Shown here piece by piece: positions 8,691 through 18,500 of a DNA stretch of 22,055 nt. The DNA is from Strongylocentrotus pallidus (Eukaryota; Echinodermata; Echinoidea; Camarodonta; Strongylocentrotidae), in assembly GCA_030265145.1 (NCBI GenBank), contig JARBES010000126.1:9600463-9622517 (forward strand), read 5' to 3'. Numbering within the stretch: position 1 is the stretch's first letter; each line of letters opens with the position of its first letter. The notes beneath the pieces are model-generated. The model was not told the DNA's origin. It did no database searches and saw only the letters and a program-made list of their open reading frames with translations. A program made the position numbers and the translations under genes.

Positions 8691-8890
8691 AGGGATAGTT
8701 GAGTTTTGGTATAGGGGGCGCTACATAAAACAATTTGTTGTGAGATAATGACAAACTTAGTGTCAAATTTGAGAGAGTATACAATTTAAATTACAATATC
8801 ATCTTTGTTTGATCCAAATCGGGTCAGAGACGACTGAAATATCCATAAATATTTTCATGTGGGGACCCAAACGAGAACTCAACTGTCCCT
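8691..8890. mobile_element. 200-bp MITE flanked by TTAA
   Basis: Left end AGGGATAGTTGAGTTTT and right end (reverse complement) AGGGACAGTTGAGTTCT form terminal inverted repeats of about 17 bp with two mismatches. TTAA lies directly outside both ends (8687-8690 and 8891-8894). TTAA duplication is the hallmark of piggyBac-type insertion, so a piggyBac-related MITE is the best guess. It encodes nothing. It lies 72 bp before the proposed start of exon 5. Confidence 0.8.
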
Positions 8891-8962
8891 TTAACTCCGG
8901 TAACATGCATCATCTCCAATCACTCTACATCGACAATACGGTATTCCGTCTTATACTTGTAG

Positions 8963-9060
8963 ATTCATAAGATGTGGGACAGATTTGAGCATGGATGATA
9001 CCACCGTTGCTTGCAGTCAAAATCAAGTCATGGAAGTGGAGATGGAGCATGGCAAACCAC
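8963..9060 (+). CDS. Proposed small exon 5 of the NLR-like receptor gene
   Basis: A pyrimidine-rich stretch ending TTATACTTGTAG precedes an open stretch of 98 bp. With the two bases left by exon 4 it reads R-FIRCGTDLSMDDTTVACSQ, then NQVMEVEMEHGKP. The phase fits without adjustment. Two donors compete: GTGGGT at 9061 leaves one base and matches the phase of exon 6 in its longer frame, while the stronger GTACGT at 9065 leaves two bases and would put exon 6 in another frame that ends after about 23 codons. If neither is used, the frame stops at 9076-9078, giving a slightly different C-terminus. I do not recognise the encoded segment. The acidic, Cys-containing sequence is not an LRR. Confidence 0.45.
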
Positions 9061-9078
9061 GTGGGTACGTCCTATGAA

Positions 9079-10040
9079 CTTGACCTGTAGATTTGCACAG
9101 CCTTTAATGACTGCATGATATTTGTGTATGATTGTATTTAATTTCATTGAAACCCTTTATGATAATCAGTGCTTGTATATCGTAAGCATGAGAACAGGCA
9201 TTTCTTTCTTAGAGAGGGTGTGCAATAGTGTCTCCTTCCTTTGTTGTCTAATTGTAAAGACTTACTGGCTGACTAGAGTGCAACAGAAATGAGGTCTAGT
9301 ACGTGTTAGGATTAGTGGGAGATATAGTTAGCAAGGCGTGTACATTTCCTCACGCCAGTCGTTTCAGACGATCAGACACGAGGTAATCTCGAAAGGCAAT
9401 GCATGTGTTTAGAAGCAAATATATATATTACAAGCATGTAGTTATTTCCCGTCTCTGGAAGGGGGGATGGGGATATTGTTTCACTTTAACAAAATGCTAT
9501 TGACATACATAAATAACTGTTAGTTAATATTATGTTTCATTGTTTATTTTTGTTTTCATCGAGAATGATAGGAACTGACATTATGTACCACTCATGATCT
9601 CACATGATCAATCTGTGCAAAATGTAACAGAAAGTTGAAAAAAGGCGTGTACGTAAAATTATATTCCTTCTGAAATTTGTAATTATGAATGTTTCGAGGT
9701 GCCCCTTTAACTAATAGGCTTATGATACTCGATTAGCGAAGTGATGACTGAAGGTATTTACATTATTTTTCACATTACATGTTGGCCTATATCCTTTTCC
9801 TTTTTTCGCGCACATATTATAGATAACAGATCAACAGATTTTGCCCACTTTATATGATGCAGACGAAAACAAATTAAATTTTTTCGAGAGTAAATTTATT
9901 TAGTAGATGGTTCTGTTTGACGTTAAGTTGTGTGATATTCATGCTCTATTCTTGGCCCTCCGTCTACTACTCTACGTGATTATTTTAATGTAGCGCTGTT
10001 TGTAAGTTGATGCACACATTCACACTACTCCATTTTGATT
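9079..10040. other. Intron between proposed exons 5 and 6
   Basis: About 1 kb of AT-rich sequence without coding similarity or an identifiable transposon. GAGGTGCCCCTTTAACT near 9690 resembles the end of a TTAA-type repeat, but no partner end was found. Confidence 0.4.

Positions 10041-10074
<34 letters not shown>
10041..10074. repeat. (CT)n tract upstream of exon 6
   Basis: A pure CT run on the coding strand ends 38 bases before the proposed exon 6 acceptor. It could act as, or add to, its polypyrimidine tract. Confidence 0.9.
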
Positions 10075-10078
<4 letters not shown>

Positions 10079-10112
10079 ACTATAGTGATTATTTCATTGA
10101 GTAATCAAACAG

Positions 10113-10219
10113 ATGGCACCACACTCGATCTGACGAATCAGATGGATCAGACAATCCTTACACGAGAGCAAGAAATATGGGCTGAAGTGACAAGTGAAAG
10201 TGATTTATTTATCCAATGA
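10113..10219 (+). CDS. Proposed terminal exon 6 of the NLR-like receptor gene
   Basis: The acceptor TCAAACAG is followed by an open stretch of two bases, 34 codons and a TGA stop at 10217-10219. In the frame matched by the first donor of exon 5 it reads GTTLDLTNQMDQ, then TREQEIWAEVTSESDLFIQ. This is a polar, acidic tail with clear coding character, a good fit for the cytosolic C-terminus of the receptor. Two internal CAG-ATGG/CAG-ACA acceptors a few codons downstream are alternatives. The upstream part of the open frame is translated CT repeat and should not be included. A possible polyadenylation signal AATAAA occurs at 10624-10629, 405 bp after the stop. Confidence 0.45.
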
Positions 10220-10463
10220 ATATCGTTGACATTCATATGATTTTAGACGCATGTGCATGCTTTTCATCGGTTTTACAGCTTGTTCATTTCTTGAAGAAAT
10301 TGTGATTTCGATTTCTCTTCGAAATTTTAGACTCAGTGTATTACTATTAAGGAGTTCATTCATTTAATATACTTTAAAGGGTGTAACGTGGATTTACACG
10401 GTGAAAATCTCAAAACTTATAACAGGGCCGAAATACTGTAAAATATCATAATTGAAACTTTCT
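10220..10463. other. Possible 3' UTR
   Basis: AT-rich sequence following the proposed stop codon. No other gene or repeat is recognisable before the ATTCA tail at 10464. Confidence 0.3.
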
Positions 10464-10925
10464 TCAATTCAATTCAATTCATAAATTTCAATCATAAAAC
10501 CATGATATAATATATATTCCAAAGTTACATGAAACAATGATAATATTATGATTCTGGAATGAAGAAATTGGAGACTAAAAGGAAGTTTGAAAAACTTGTA
10601 AGTAATAGTCGCCTGACATAAATAATAAATATCAAGATTAAATAGTTGTACACGTTACCAAAACGATAACAATATATACGATAAGATACTACACATTATA
10701 GATACACAACGATGAACACTTGTTTTCTTTTTTTAATTGTTTTTTTTTTAAATAGTTTTTAGTTATTAATTCCAAACAATACAGATCAATCTTAGAAATA
10801 AAATACAGTTGTTTTTCTTTGACAAGAATTCAAAACATTTTCATTACATAGATTTAGGAAAACAAAAATGAAAACATTTGTAACATAAAACAAATAACCC
10901 CATCTATAAACCAAACACACTACTA

Positions 10926-10953
10926 CCCCCCCCCCCCCCCTCCCCACCATGCA

Positions 10954-10984
<31 letters not shown>

Positions 10985-10988
10985 CACC
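10926..10988. repeat. C run followed by (CA)n microsatellite
   Basis: A run of 15 C, a short TCCCCACCATGCAA spacer, then about 16 CA units. A 79-codon minus-strand frame running over it is a low-complexity artefact. Confidence 0.95.
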
Positions 10989-11130
10989 ACCCGACCACAC
11001 TTCCACCACACTCTGTTCCTAGTCCCCTCAAAATACCCCAAATTGGAGCGACAGAAACAATCTATTTAAAACATTTTTTAAAAATCATTTAAACGAGGCT
11101 ACAATATAGCCACAATATCCCAGTGTTAAA

Positions 11131-11190
11131 TACACACACACACTATACATACACACAACCACCCAAACACCCATATACTCGCACACACAC
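11131..11190. repeat. Imperfect (CA)n-rich tract
   Basis: Interrupted ACACAC runs in the presumed 3' UTR of the minus-strand LINE. Confidence 0.75.
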
Positions 11191-11960
11191 ATGCATGGTC
11201 AACAAAGGTAAAAGAAAGAGTTAAGGAAATAAGAAGAGACCAACTGTCTCTTCAATTGAATCTTAAATTATGATAGTAGAGCATAATGTCAGTTTATCAG
11301 TTAATTCATTCCAAATACAGGGACCATTGTGTCTATACAAAAAAAAGTAAAGCATTAAGTGGGTAGAAGAGACCTTTGGATAATGATATTTGATACAGGT
11401 ACGATTATTATATGAATGAACAGATTTATTAAGGATAAACATTTTACAAGCTCTTTTAGGTACATATTTCTTATAGACATTATACATAATAATAGCACTT
11501 TGAAATGTATGTATATCACAAATATTAAGTGTTCTTAAGCGGACGGGGACGTGAATGAGCTTGATGATGGGAGTTCTTACAAATCCTGAAAGCTTTCTTT
11601 TGAAGTTTATAAAGAGGTTCTAGTTTAGTTGTCCCCACACCGGCCCAAGTGATATGACAGTAAATGCAAATAAGGCAAAATTAAACAATTATACAACACA
11701 AACAATACTTTTCGAGGCAGAAATACACGTAATTTACAAAGAATACCAATGTTTTTAGATATTTTGTTAGTTATTTACAATCGATGATCCTGAAAAGTTA
11801 AATTGTCATCTATAAGAATACCAATAAATTTAACTTCAAATTATGATGGAATAATATCCATTATTAGAAATACAGGAATATTTCTTTCCAATTTGAATTG
11901 TGCAACTGGCAGTGCTCTGTTCACCACATTTTTTATGTACAAAATGAAGGGCCTTTTTCC

Positions 11961-12376
11961 CAAATAGACAGAAAACCTCAGAGTATTTTTCATCGAAATT
12001 TCGCAGACACTTTCATAAACTTATCATGCTGCTACAGATGAATATTGAAATAAGTTTTTGAGGCGTTAAACGTTAATATATATTAATAAAAAATAAAAAG
12101 CGTTCGCATGGAAGAAGGGCCTACTCAGTTACTCATGGACATTTGATAAATCTTCAGAGTTGTAAGACAATACGAGTTCTTCTTTACTCTTAATAACTGC
12201 AACAAAGGCGCTTGCCCTGTTACTTATAGCTGTAAATATACTCTAGCGTATTCTTAAGATTTTTTTTCGATTGCTGTATCTAGAATTGTTAATGTCAATC
12301 ATTCATAATTATTTGTGTGGTTATACACGCATTATTATTTGTGTTATATAACGATCCGATATTTCTTCATAATAAG
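11961..12376. other. AT-rich stretch between two LINE fragments
   Basis: No gene or defined repeat is seen. It could hold further decayed LINE sequence from either neighbour. Confidence 0.35.
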
Positions 12377-12875
12377 GAGGTTGAACAGGTGAAGGAGTAC
12401 AAGTACCTGGGAAGCATAGTTACCAACACTTTAGACTGGACTAAAAAAAACACAAAGATTGTGTAAGAAGGGAAACCAAAGACTCTACTTTCTGAGAATG
12501 ATGAAAAATATTCACGTTGACAAAACAATTCTCGTTTTGTTTTATCAGTCATTAATACAAAGCATACTAACATACAACATACAATTTTTTGTTTACGGAA
12601 ATGGGACCCCCCGAAAACCGGACTCGCTTAGAACGGGTGCGACGAGCGGCACAGAGAGTGATAGGGCATGATTTGACTGATATAAACTGTTTGTTCGAAC
12701 AGAGAGTCATGTCCAAAACAAACGAAATCATGAAAGATCAACGTCACCCTCTCAACACCCAGTATTCTTTCAACCGTTCTGGAATTCGCCTAAACGTCCC
12801 ACGCACAAACCGAGCACGCTTCCGCCAATCCTTCGTACCAAACTCTATCCACACGTTCGACCAATTCGTAAAGAG

Positions 12876-12902
<27 letters not shown>
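12876..12902. repeat. (TAA)n microsatellite
   Basis: Nine TAA-type units overlapping the stop codon of the LINE ORF2 remnant. Confidence 0.9.
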
Positions 12903-12906
<4 letters not shown>

Positions 12907-13193
12907 TAGCAATAATGATCATAATTATTTGAATTTATAAACTGTTCTCATAAAGCTTATGAACCAACGATGATTATATTGAATAGCCCATTAAAAGCAG
13001 TGGAGAGATATGTCGAATCATCTAATCAAGTTTAACAATTTTGGATGGTGTAAAAATTATTTATGTGAAATGACGTGATCTCTTCTGTTCTGAAATTGTT
13101 TACTTAATTTGTTTGCATGTTTCATATTATTGTACTCTGTTTCTTTATTATTGTAATGCTGGTAGGAAGCATAATTATTTCCACATTGTGGAC

Positions 13194-13236
13194 AAATAAA
13201 TCAAATCAAACCAAATCAAATCAAATCAAATCAAAT
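13194..13236 (+). repeat. (TCAAA)n LINE tail
   Basis: Eight or so TCAAA/CCAAA units after ATAAA, the short tandem tail of the LINE. Confidence 0.85.
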
Positions 13237-14393
13237 ATAATTGCATTTGAGTGCTTTATTTACCTAGCGCATGACCGCGTCGGCGACTGACGTAGGCACC
13301 TTGCGGGAGTGGTATTGTTATCCAAAGTGAGTGCAATTAAGGGCGTTATACTCCTAACTGAATCATCACCTCACTCGGTTAGCTCATTTATTTATGCAAT
13401 TATTTATGCAATTAATGCAATGTAAACATCGCCTCGTGTGCAACGAGCATTTAAATGATGTCTGTGCCACCTTAATCAATCGTCTTTAATGACTTATTTA
13501 TTACGTTTTATGTTTAAACCGCGTGGTCTTTTCAGAGCCAAAAGGCCTGTTTTGAATGAAAGCTTTGGATGTATATACAAAGATATTTTGTCATTTAAAA
13601 CACAAAACATATGAATAAACGACAGTAATTGGCGAACTTAAAATTTAAAAGAATACAAAAAAGAGAATGTAACGGAAAGAAATTGAAAAAATGAAAAATA
13701 AAATACGTGTTTACAAAGAACAAACAAACAAAAGATCAAATAAACAAAACAACAGAAATCAAAACAATCATGATGAACTTGACTTTTTAACCCTGTTTTA
13801 AGCCAGGTATTCAGAAAGTTATTAATACCCTAAAAAATATTTATGGACAAGGTAATGTATTTGTTATCTTGCATGCCTACATTGTTTTTTGTGCATGAAA
13901 ATTTAAAACAAAAGAAAGATAATTTCTTTAAGGTCGAGACCAAAATCCTCGAAAATTCATGCTGAATGTAAAGTGTTATTTCGAAATTCCCAATAATTCT
14001 TCACTTTAATATTAATGAACGTGGAAAGAAGTCAATATTTTGATTGTAAACTCAGAAATGAGTTTATCATTCAGATGTGGAAATTGACGATAATTTCAAC
14101 ACCATTTCTAATGTGATTTCCCAGAATGAGTGTTACAGTAATCTCTTTCTTAGATGTATTCGCAAATAGAAAATAAAGTAAATGTAACTAATAATGTATC
14201 CTTTATGGCCTTTATAAAAAATTAAGACCACATTTCATTTGCAAATATAACACTGTATTCTTGTTTTATCCAACATATTTTAGGTATAAACTGTTGCATA
14301 TGTTAGGTAAAAGGTTTGTTTGTACTTGCCTAAATCTTAATTTGGATAAGGAAACTATCTTGTCTGATATCCTGTAAGAAAAAACTTGGGCAG
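13237..14393. other. AT-rich noncoding DNA
   Basis: No exon, RNA gene or nameable transposon is supported. Bases 13240-13560 are less AT-rich and contain a small duplication of TTTATGCAATTA near 13391-13415. Bases 13600-13770 are an A-rich stretch with many ACAAA runs. Confidence 0.4.
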
Positions 14394-14768
14394 ATGTTAC
14401 CGGGCAAATCCAAGTTGGGCAAATTTTGTCCAATAATTGCGTTATTTTCTCCCAACCGTTTACTATATGAAGTTACCTCATGAAAGGTATAAAATAGGTT
14501 GGGTTGGTGTAACCTGGCAAATCGACTTTGGGCAAATGTCGTCCAACAATTAGGTTATTTTCTACCAAACATGTAGTTACTGATGAAATAATCAGGTAAT
14601 GTTATTGGGCAAATTAAAGTTGGGGGATTTTTTTTTGTCCAACAATTGGGTTATTTTCTCCCAACCATTTACCCAACAAATTTACAAAAGAAGTTGGGCA
14701 GATGTTACTGGGCAAACATAAATCAGTCAAATGTTATCCAAAAATAGACTTATATTCTTATATTAGAG
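14394..14768. repeat. Degenerate tandem repeat with TTGGGCAAA/TTGTCCAAC hairpins
   Basis: Three to four copies of a unit of about 95-115 bp share GTTGGGCAAA, TTTGTCCAACAATT, GGGTTATTTTCTCCCAAC and ATGTTACTGGGCAAA (at about 14394-14465, 14510-14573, 14598-14672 and 14690-14745). Within a unit GTTGGGCAAA and TTTGTCCAAC are inverted and can pair, as can TTGGG and CCCAA around TTATTTTCT. The field is cut by a SINE at 14769, and related sequence (TTTTATCCAAC, TTGTCCAAC) reappears after it at about 15025-15045 and again near 15200-15235. Confidence 0.75.
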
Positions 14769-15024
14769 GTGTCGTGGCCGAGTAGATATGTCACAGTACT
14801 GTGGATCACAAGGTCCGAGGTTCGAGTCCCGCCGCGACACTGATGTCCTTTGGTAAGACATTAATCTGCATTTGCCGCACTCGACCCAGATGAGGTAAAT
14901 TAGTACCTGGTAGGATTATTCCTTGAAATGCACTGTGCGCTGATAACGGCTGGAGGAGCTTCAGCTAGGGTAATAATTTCCAGAGCTCTTTGGAAGCGCA
15001 TAGAGACGTTATATATAATATTTT
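14769..15024 (+). mobile_element. tRNA-derived SINE
   Basis: The 72-bp head (14769-14840) has a complementary terminal stem, GTGTCGTGG at the start and CCGCGACAC at the end. It has an A-box-like TGGCCGAGTAG at 14775-14785 and a perfect B box GGTTCGAGTCC at 14819-14829. It continues without a break into a body (CCTTTGGTAAGACATTAATC, GGTACCTGG-like GTACCTGGTAGG, CGGCTGGAGGAGC, GAAGCGCATAGAGACGTTA). Such a head-body arrangement with internal Pol III promoter boxes is that of a SINE, not of a working tRNA gene; the cloverleaf middle does not fold cleanly. It sits inside the hairpin repeat field. Confidence 0.8.
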
Positions 15025-16110
15025 ATCCAACTTAATTGTCCAACTAGTGTCTAATATGCTATACATTATCGTAAGAATTGGATGAATTTTTGTTGTTTAA
15101 AAGTTTCGTATTTTCTTTTTATCCAACACTGGGGAAATCATTCGAAGTCTTTAATTTACTCAAAAGTTGTTCGGACACATAATTGCCCTCGTGTTGGGTA
15201 AAACGAGGGCAATTTTTCGCCCAACAATTTTTAGAGTGATTATATAAGTTGCTAATTTTGTCTGTAGATAATGTGTAAATAACGTAGCGAAAAATACATT
15301 GCCCATACAAAGGAGTGTCTTTGAATAGGATTGTCATTCATCTAGTCAGATGATTTTCTACAAGTTCAACTAGTGAATGTGGACTATTCAATTAGATGCA
15401 AGAACAATGTTAAATCAACTCATGTAGACATTTCCGCATTATGCTAAAAGCACAATTTATTACTAGTATTATTAATAGTATAGTTTTCAGCAGTAGTATA
15501 TTTTTCAGTAGTAGTTGTTGTTTGTGTAGCTGTTGTCTTGTTGATAAAGTTTTTGATCTGGCGTATTAGTATAAGAATTTGTATTGATTCATTGATCATT
15601 GAGAAATTGATTTATCTCATTAAATATGCACATGCACATTTCTCAAGGACATGAATGCTCAAAAAATAGTGTAGTGCTTGTTCTTTGTGCTACTACTGTA
15701 ATTTTAATTACAATATCAAGGCACTTTTATGTGATTTCGATAGAACACGATATGCCAACAATCGTTATAATTTTCATCATTTACATTACATTATAATATT
15801 TCAAAGGAAAAACAGAAATTAGAATGATTTTGGGAAATTATTTCGCGTGTGAGGTATGTGCAAAAACCACCATAGGATCGTTTTTTGTATGAAAACAAAT
15901 TTGTCAAGTTATAGCAATTTTTGTCAAAAATGTATAATTCAGAGATAATTAGCAAATGGGATAAATTGACCTGCAATAGCGAGTTCAGTTGCACTAGAGT
16001 GCCTTCACGGAGGCAGCTCTATATTGTTATTAGCATGTACACAAATGCCCGTATCCTACTAGGCCAATAGGTGACAGCAATCACATTAGTACCCTGTCAG
16101 TCCATTGCAA
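15025..16110. other. Noncoding stretch with a hairpin and AT-rich DNA
   Basis: Includes AATTGCCCTCG (15181-15191) inverted exactly at 15204-15214 around a 12-base loop, part of the TTGGGCAAA repeat field. Beyond 15250 I see no gene or nameable repeat. The short open frames at 15119-15337 and 15791-15994 show no domain. Confidence 0.45.
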
Positions 16111-17066
16111 CACTTTAAAGTGATCGATTTTTTTTATTTTATTTTTTTAATTGGACCAAATTATTCACTTCCGGTCTGAGTTTTGGCCTACCTGGTATTT
16201 TCTTTGCCCTAAAATGCAATCAAATACTAAAAATATCATGAAAAACGGCAATTGAATGTTGAAAAGCATATATCAAAGTATCACTTAAATACTAAAATAA
16301 AAAAATTAAGATCTTTTTTTTTTTTACCAGACTGGTCCCCTTTAACCGCTCCGATCGTTTACTGAAACTGATTATTTTGTTTACATTGATTATGTTATAA
16401 AGAATAACGTACGTCCTTCATTTTGGTGTCGGTCTATTTTGTTTCACACGTTACTAACTATATATAGTGGAATCCATTATGTTGAATTTAACCATGATGA
16501 AATATTTCATCCTCATTCATGTATTGTAATAAATAAATACATAAGAATGCATAACAATTTTGTTCACGGGGTTATACGTTATCGTGTGGGGATTGTAGGC
16601 CCTATGAATTGAATGTAAATAAAGCATTGGCCTCAAATGTATTTACTTATGCTTTGCTTTATTATGGCCCAAGATTTGCCCGATCGGCAACGCTCTCGGC
16701 CACTTTTTTATCGTAGTAGAAGCGGCGTCTTTGTGTGACCGGGGTCTAATATTACTAGTGTTATTATTATGTATTATCATTGTTATCATGATGCATGTCT
16801 CATTGGTGTTTATATTTTGCCATGAATTGAATTTGTTTCGGTTACGAATAAAATCAATATGGGGTTGCGGTATGTTATGCGTGTTTGTCTTGTCTACTCG
16901 TTTTCATCGATGTGTCTTGAAGAAAAAGGAAACAATATTGTTAATTACTTGATTTTGTCGAGATGTTATAAAAAAGGACTTTTCATAAGAACGTCCTTTT
17001 GATGGTCACATTCTATTCACAATACAAACTTAAGGAGCAGATCACCGTTAACAAATACATGTATAC
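16111..17066. other. AT-rich noncoding DNA with single transposon-like edges
   Basis: TTTAAAG at 16114-16120 and CCCCTTTAA at 16337-16345 could be diverged ends of a TTAA-type MITE, with T-rich runs inside each end. At about 16670-16746 a GC-richer stretch ends in TTTGTGTGACCGGGGTC, resembling a MITE edge without a visible partner. No coding sequence is supported. Confidence 0.35.
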
Positions 17067-17434
17067 AGGCGCGTACGCAGAGTTTTTTTTTTGGGGGGGC
17101 GGGGGTTCCATCCCTTTAAACAAACAGAACTTTGTTATTCCTTGCTCATTTTTTTCTGATTGAGGTGTCATATGAAAGGGAAGAAACTGAACTTTCTAGA
17201 AATATGATTTTTCATTTCAAATTCAGATACCGTCCGCCAAATGACTTTTTGATTCCCTCTCTTCGAATTGATTGTAATCACTCATGCGTGAAATATATAT
17301 CATATGAGTTGCATCAAATGAAAGAAGAGGCTCTAAGCTTTACAAATATGTGTCCTTTATTAATTATAATTGTGATTAAGTTATGGTAAAACATCATAAT
17401 TCTTGGTTTTGTTTTTTCTGGGACGCACTGTATA
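17067..17434. repeat. Unclassified repeat fragment
   Basis: It starts with AGGCGCGTACGCAG, a T10 and a G-rich run, a form common at the ends of dispersed repeats. It contains an 85-codon open frame (17132-17389) without a recognisable domain, and ends with TTTTTTCTGGGACGCACTG. I cannot assign a family, and the two ends are not inverted copies of each other. Confidence 0.3.
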
Positions 17435-17439
17435 CATTA

Positions 17440-17532
17440 TATACACTTTCTACCCCGACCACAACTCGTTTTAAGATTTTCTAGGACGGCTCCAGAACAT
17501 AGTGAGAACTAGTTTTGTGTGATGGGGGCTTT
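17440..17532 (+). repeat. Second copy of the repeat at 6138-6232
   Basis: This 93-bp segment is close to the right part of the repeat inserted in the Gypsy fossil: TACCCCGACCACAACTCG, TTTTCTAGGACGGCTCCAG, AGTGAGAACTAGTTTTG, GGGGGCTTTA. Same strand, about 90% identical by eye. Confidence 0.8.
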
Positions 17533-17990
17533 AGTACTCCCTCACTCCCCCCTCGCTCTCCCTTCCCCTTTTCAACAATTTTGTTTGCATTACCTTCTCA
17601 TTTTAGTACATACTTCTGACATGTCTGGTAAGAATTGAGAGAGGAGTCGGTCATTAACCTAGTTCAACTGTAATGCCAATACAAAATTTTTGATTAAGTC
17701 GCAATTATGTGAATAAATCATGTTAATATTACAAAACATGTACGTAGTGTATGTTCGGCTGAGCTATTCACAAATTACAACTTTGTTTAAACAATCTCTT
17801 AAATGAATTGACAGAAGAAGACGTTATCATCGAATTATCTGGCTTATTCCTTTCAAATATAGAAGAAACATTTGGGCTACACACACTTATAACAATCAGT
17901 GTGAAATCAGGGCACATGTAAACATCCACTGTCTATTTGCCTTGTATGATGCTCATGTACATCATTAGGATTGATTAAGCCTTTCTGAAG
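17533..17990. other. Noncoding DNA, probably LINE flank
   Basis: A C-rich patch (17538-17570) is followed by AT-rich sequence without a gene. The last part may include the decayed 3' end of the LINE that follows on the minus strand. Confidence 0.35.
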
Positions 17991-18046
17991 GGAAGAAGGT
18001 GATAAGTTATGAACGCATTTATATATCATCATAAACGCGATTTAAC

Positions 18047-18497
18047 TCAAATCATTTGTCTAGTGTCTTGTGAACAAATCAGCCGACGGTGTGTCATATG
18101 CATGTCTTGATCAATATTATTCTTGCGGCCCTCTTTTGAAATTGTTTGCAGCTTAGTTGTATAGGAATGAAAGCTGTTCGACCATACAACACAGCAGTAA
18201 CCTAATAGTGGCAACACTAGACTTTTATAAAGTAACTTTAAGGATTGTGTAGGCAAAAAACTCTTTGCTCTCTTTATCATGCTAATGTTTTTCTGGGTTA
18301 GTTTACTCACGTTTTCGATTTGTTAAGACCATTTCAATTCTTCTTCTATCAAAAGTCCTAAGCATTTGGTAAATTGAACTCTTATGATCGAATTGCCATT
18401 TAATGAAATGGTGAAAGATTCAATTTTCCTGAGATTAGCACGAGAGTCTATAATCATGACACAAGTTTTTCAGTGTTAAGAACGAGACGATATTCAT
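18047..18497 (-). mobile_element. LINE reverse transcriptase, downstream piece, minus strand
   Basis: On the minus strand it reads NEYRLVLNTEK, then CVMIIDSRANLRKIESFTIS and VQFTKCLGLLIEEELKWS, then VSKLTQKNISMIKRAKSFLP and SLKLLYKSLVLPLLGYCCVV. This is the palm-thumb part of a CR1/L2-like non-LTR reverse transcriptase. Frameshifts and at least one stop are present. Its upstream continuation is not adjacent: it lies at 20611-20780, on the other side of a 2.1-kb inserted element. Confidence 0.8.
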
Positions 18498-18500
18498 TTA

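Larger units (their letters stand above)
10464..11960 (-). mobile_element. LINE (CR1-like) 3' part, minus strand
   Basis: On the minus strand the segment 11500-11960 shows the thumb region of a non-LTR reverse transcriptase in pieces: FIGILIDDNLTFSG, then ISKNIGILCKLR and LPRKVLF, then KLEPLYKLQKKAFRICKNS. The C-terminal part follows as an open frame at 11263-11487 containing RACKMF, SVHSYNNRTCIKY and GPCIWNELTDKL, which is typical of the end of CR1/Jockey-like ORF2. Several frameshifts and stops separate the pieces, so it is dead. To its left an AT-rich and microsatellite-rich stretch ends in TTCAATTCAATTCAATTC at about 10463-10482. Read on the minus strand that is a pentanucleotide tail, so the whole may be one 5'-truncated LINE with a long 3' UTR. 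The extension to 10464 is inferred. Confidence 0.7.
12377..13236 (+). mobile_element. LINE 3' end with TAA and TCAAA tails, plus strand
   Basis: From 12377 the translation reads EVEQVKEYKYLGSIVTNTLD (a non-LTR RT motif). It continues after a frame change at an A8 run as CKKGNQRLYFLRMM and FYQSLIQSILTYNI (12459 onward), and after a second change near 12600 as RTRLERVRRAAQRVIGHDL to a stop at 12877-12879. This is the C-terminal part of ORF2 of a Rex1/L2/CR1-like LINE, 5'-truncated and with two frameshifts. The stop is followed by (TAA)n, a 3' UTR, and at 13194-13236 by repeats of TCAAA, which mark the 3' terminus. The exact clade is not determined. Confidence 0.8.

Noticed and set aside
10792-11031. 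A 79-codon Val/Cys/Gly-rich protein on the minus strand
   Set aside because: It is the translation of CA and C repeats.
14769-14840. A tRNA gene
   Set aside because: Box A and B words and a terminal stem are present, but the middle does not form a proper anticodon arm and the sequence runs on into a SINE body.
16114-16345. A TTAA-type MITE like the one at 8691-8890
   Set aside because: The ends TTTAAAGTGATC and GACTGGTCCCCTTTAA are only loosely inverted; identity drops after a few bases.
17132-17389. An 85-codon protein-coding gene on the plus strand
   Set aside because: It lies in what looks like a dispersed repeat fragment and shows no domain or splice context.
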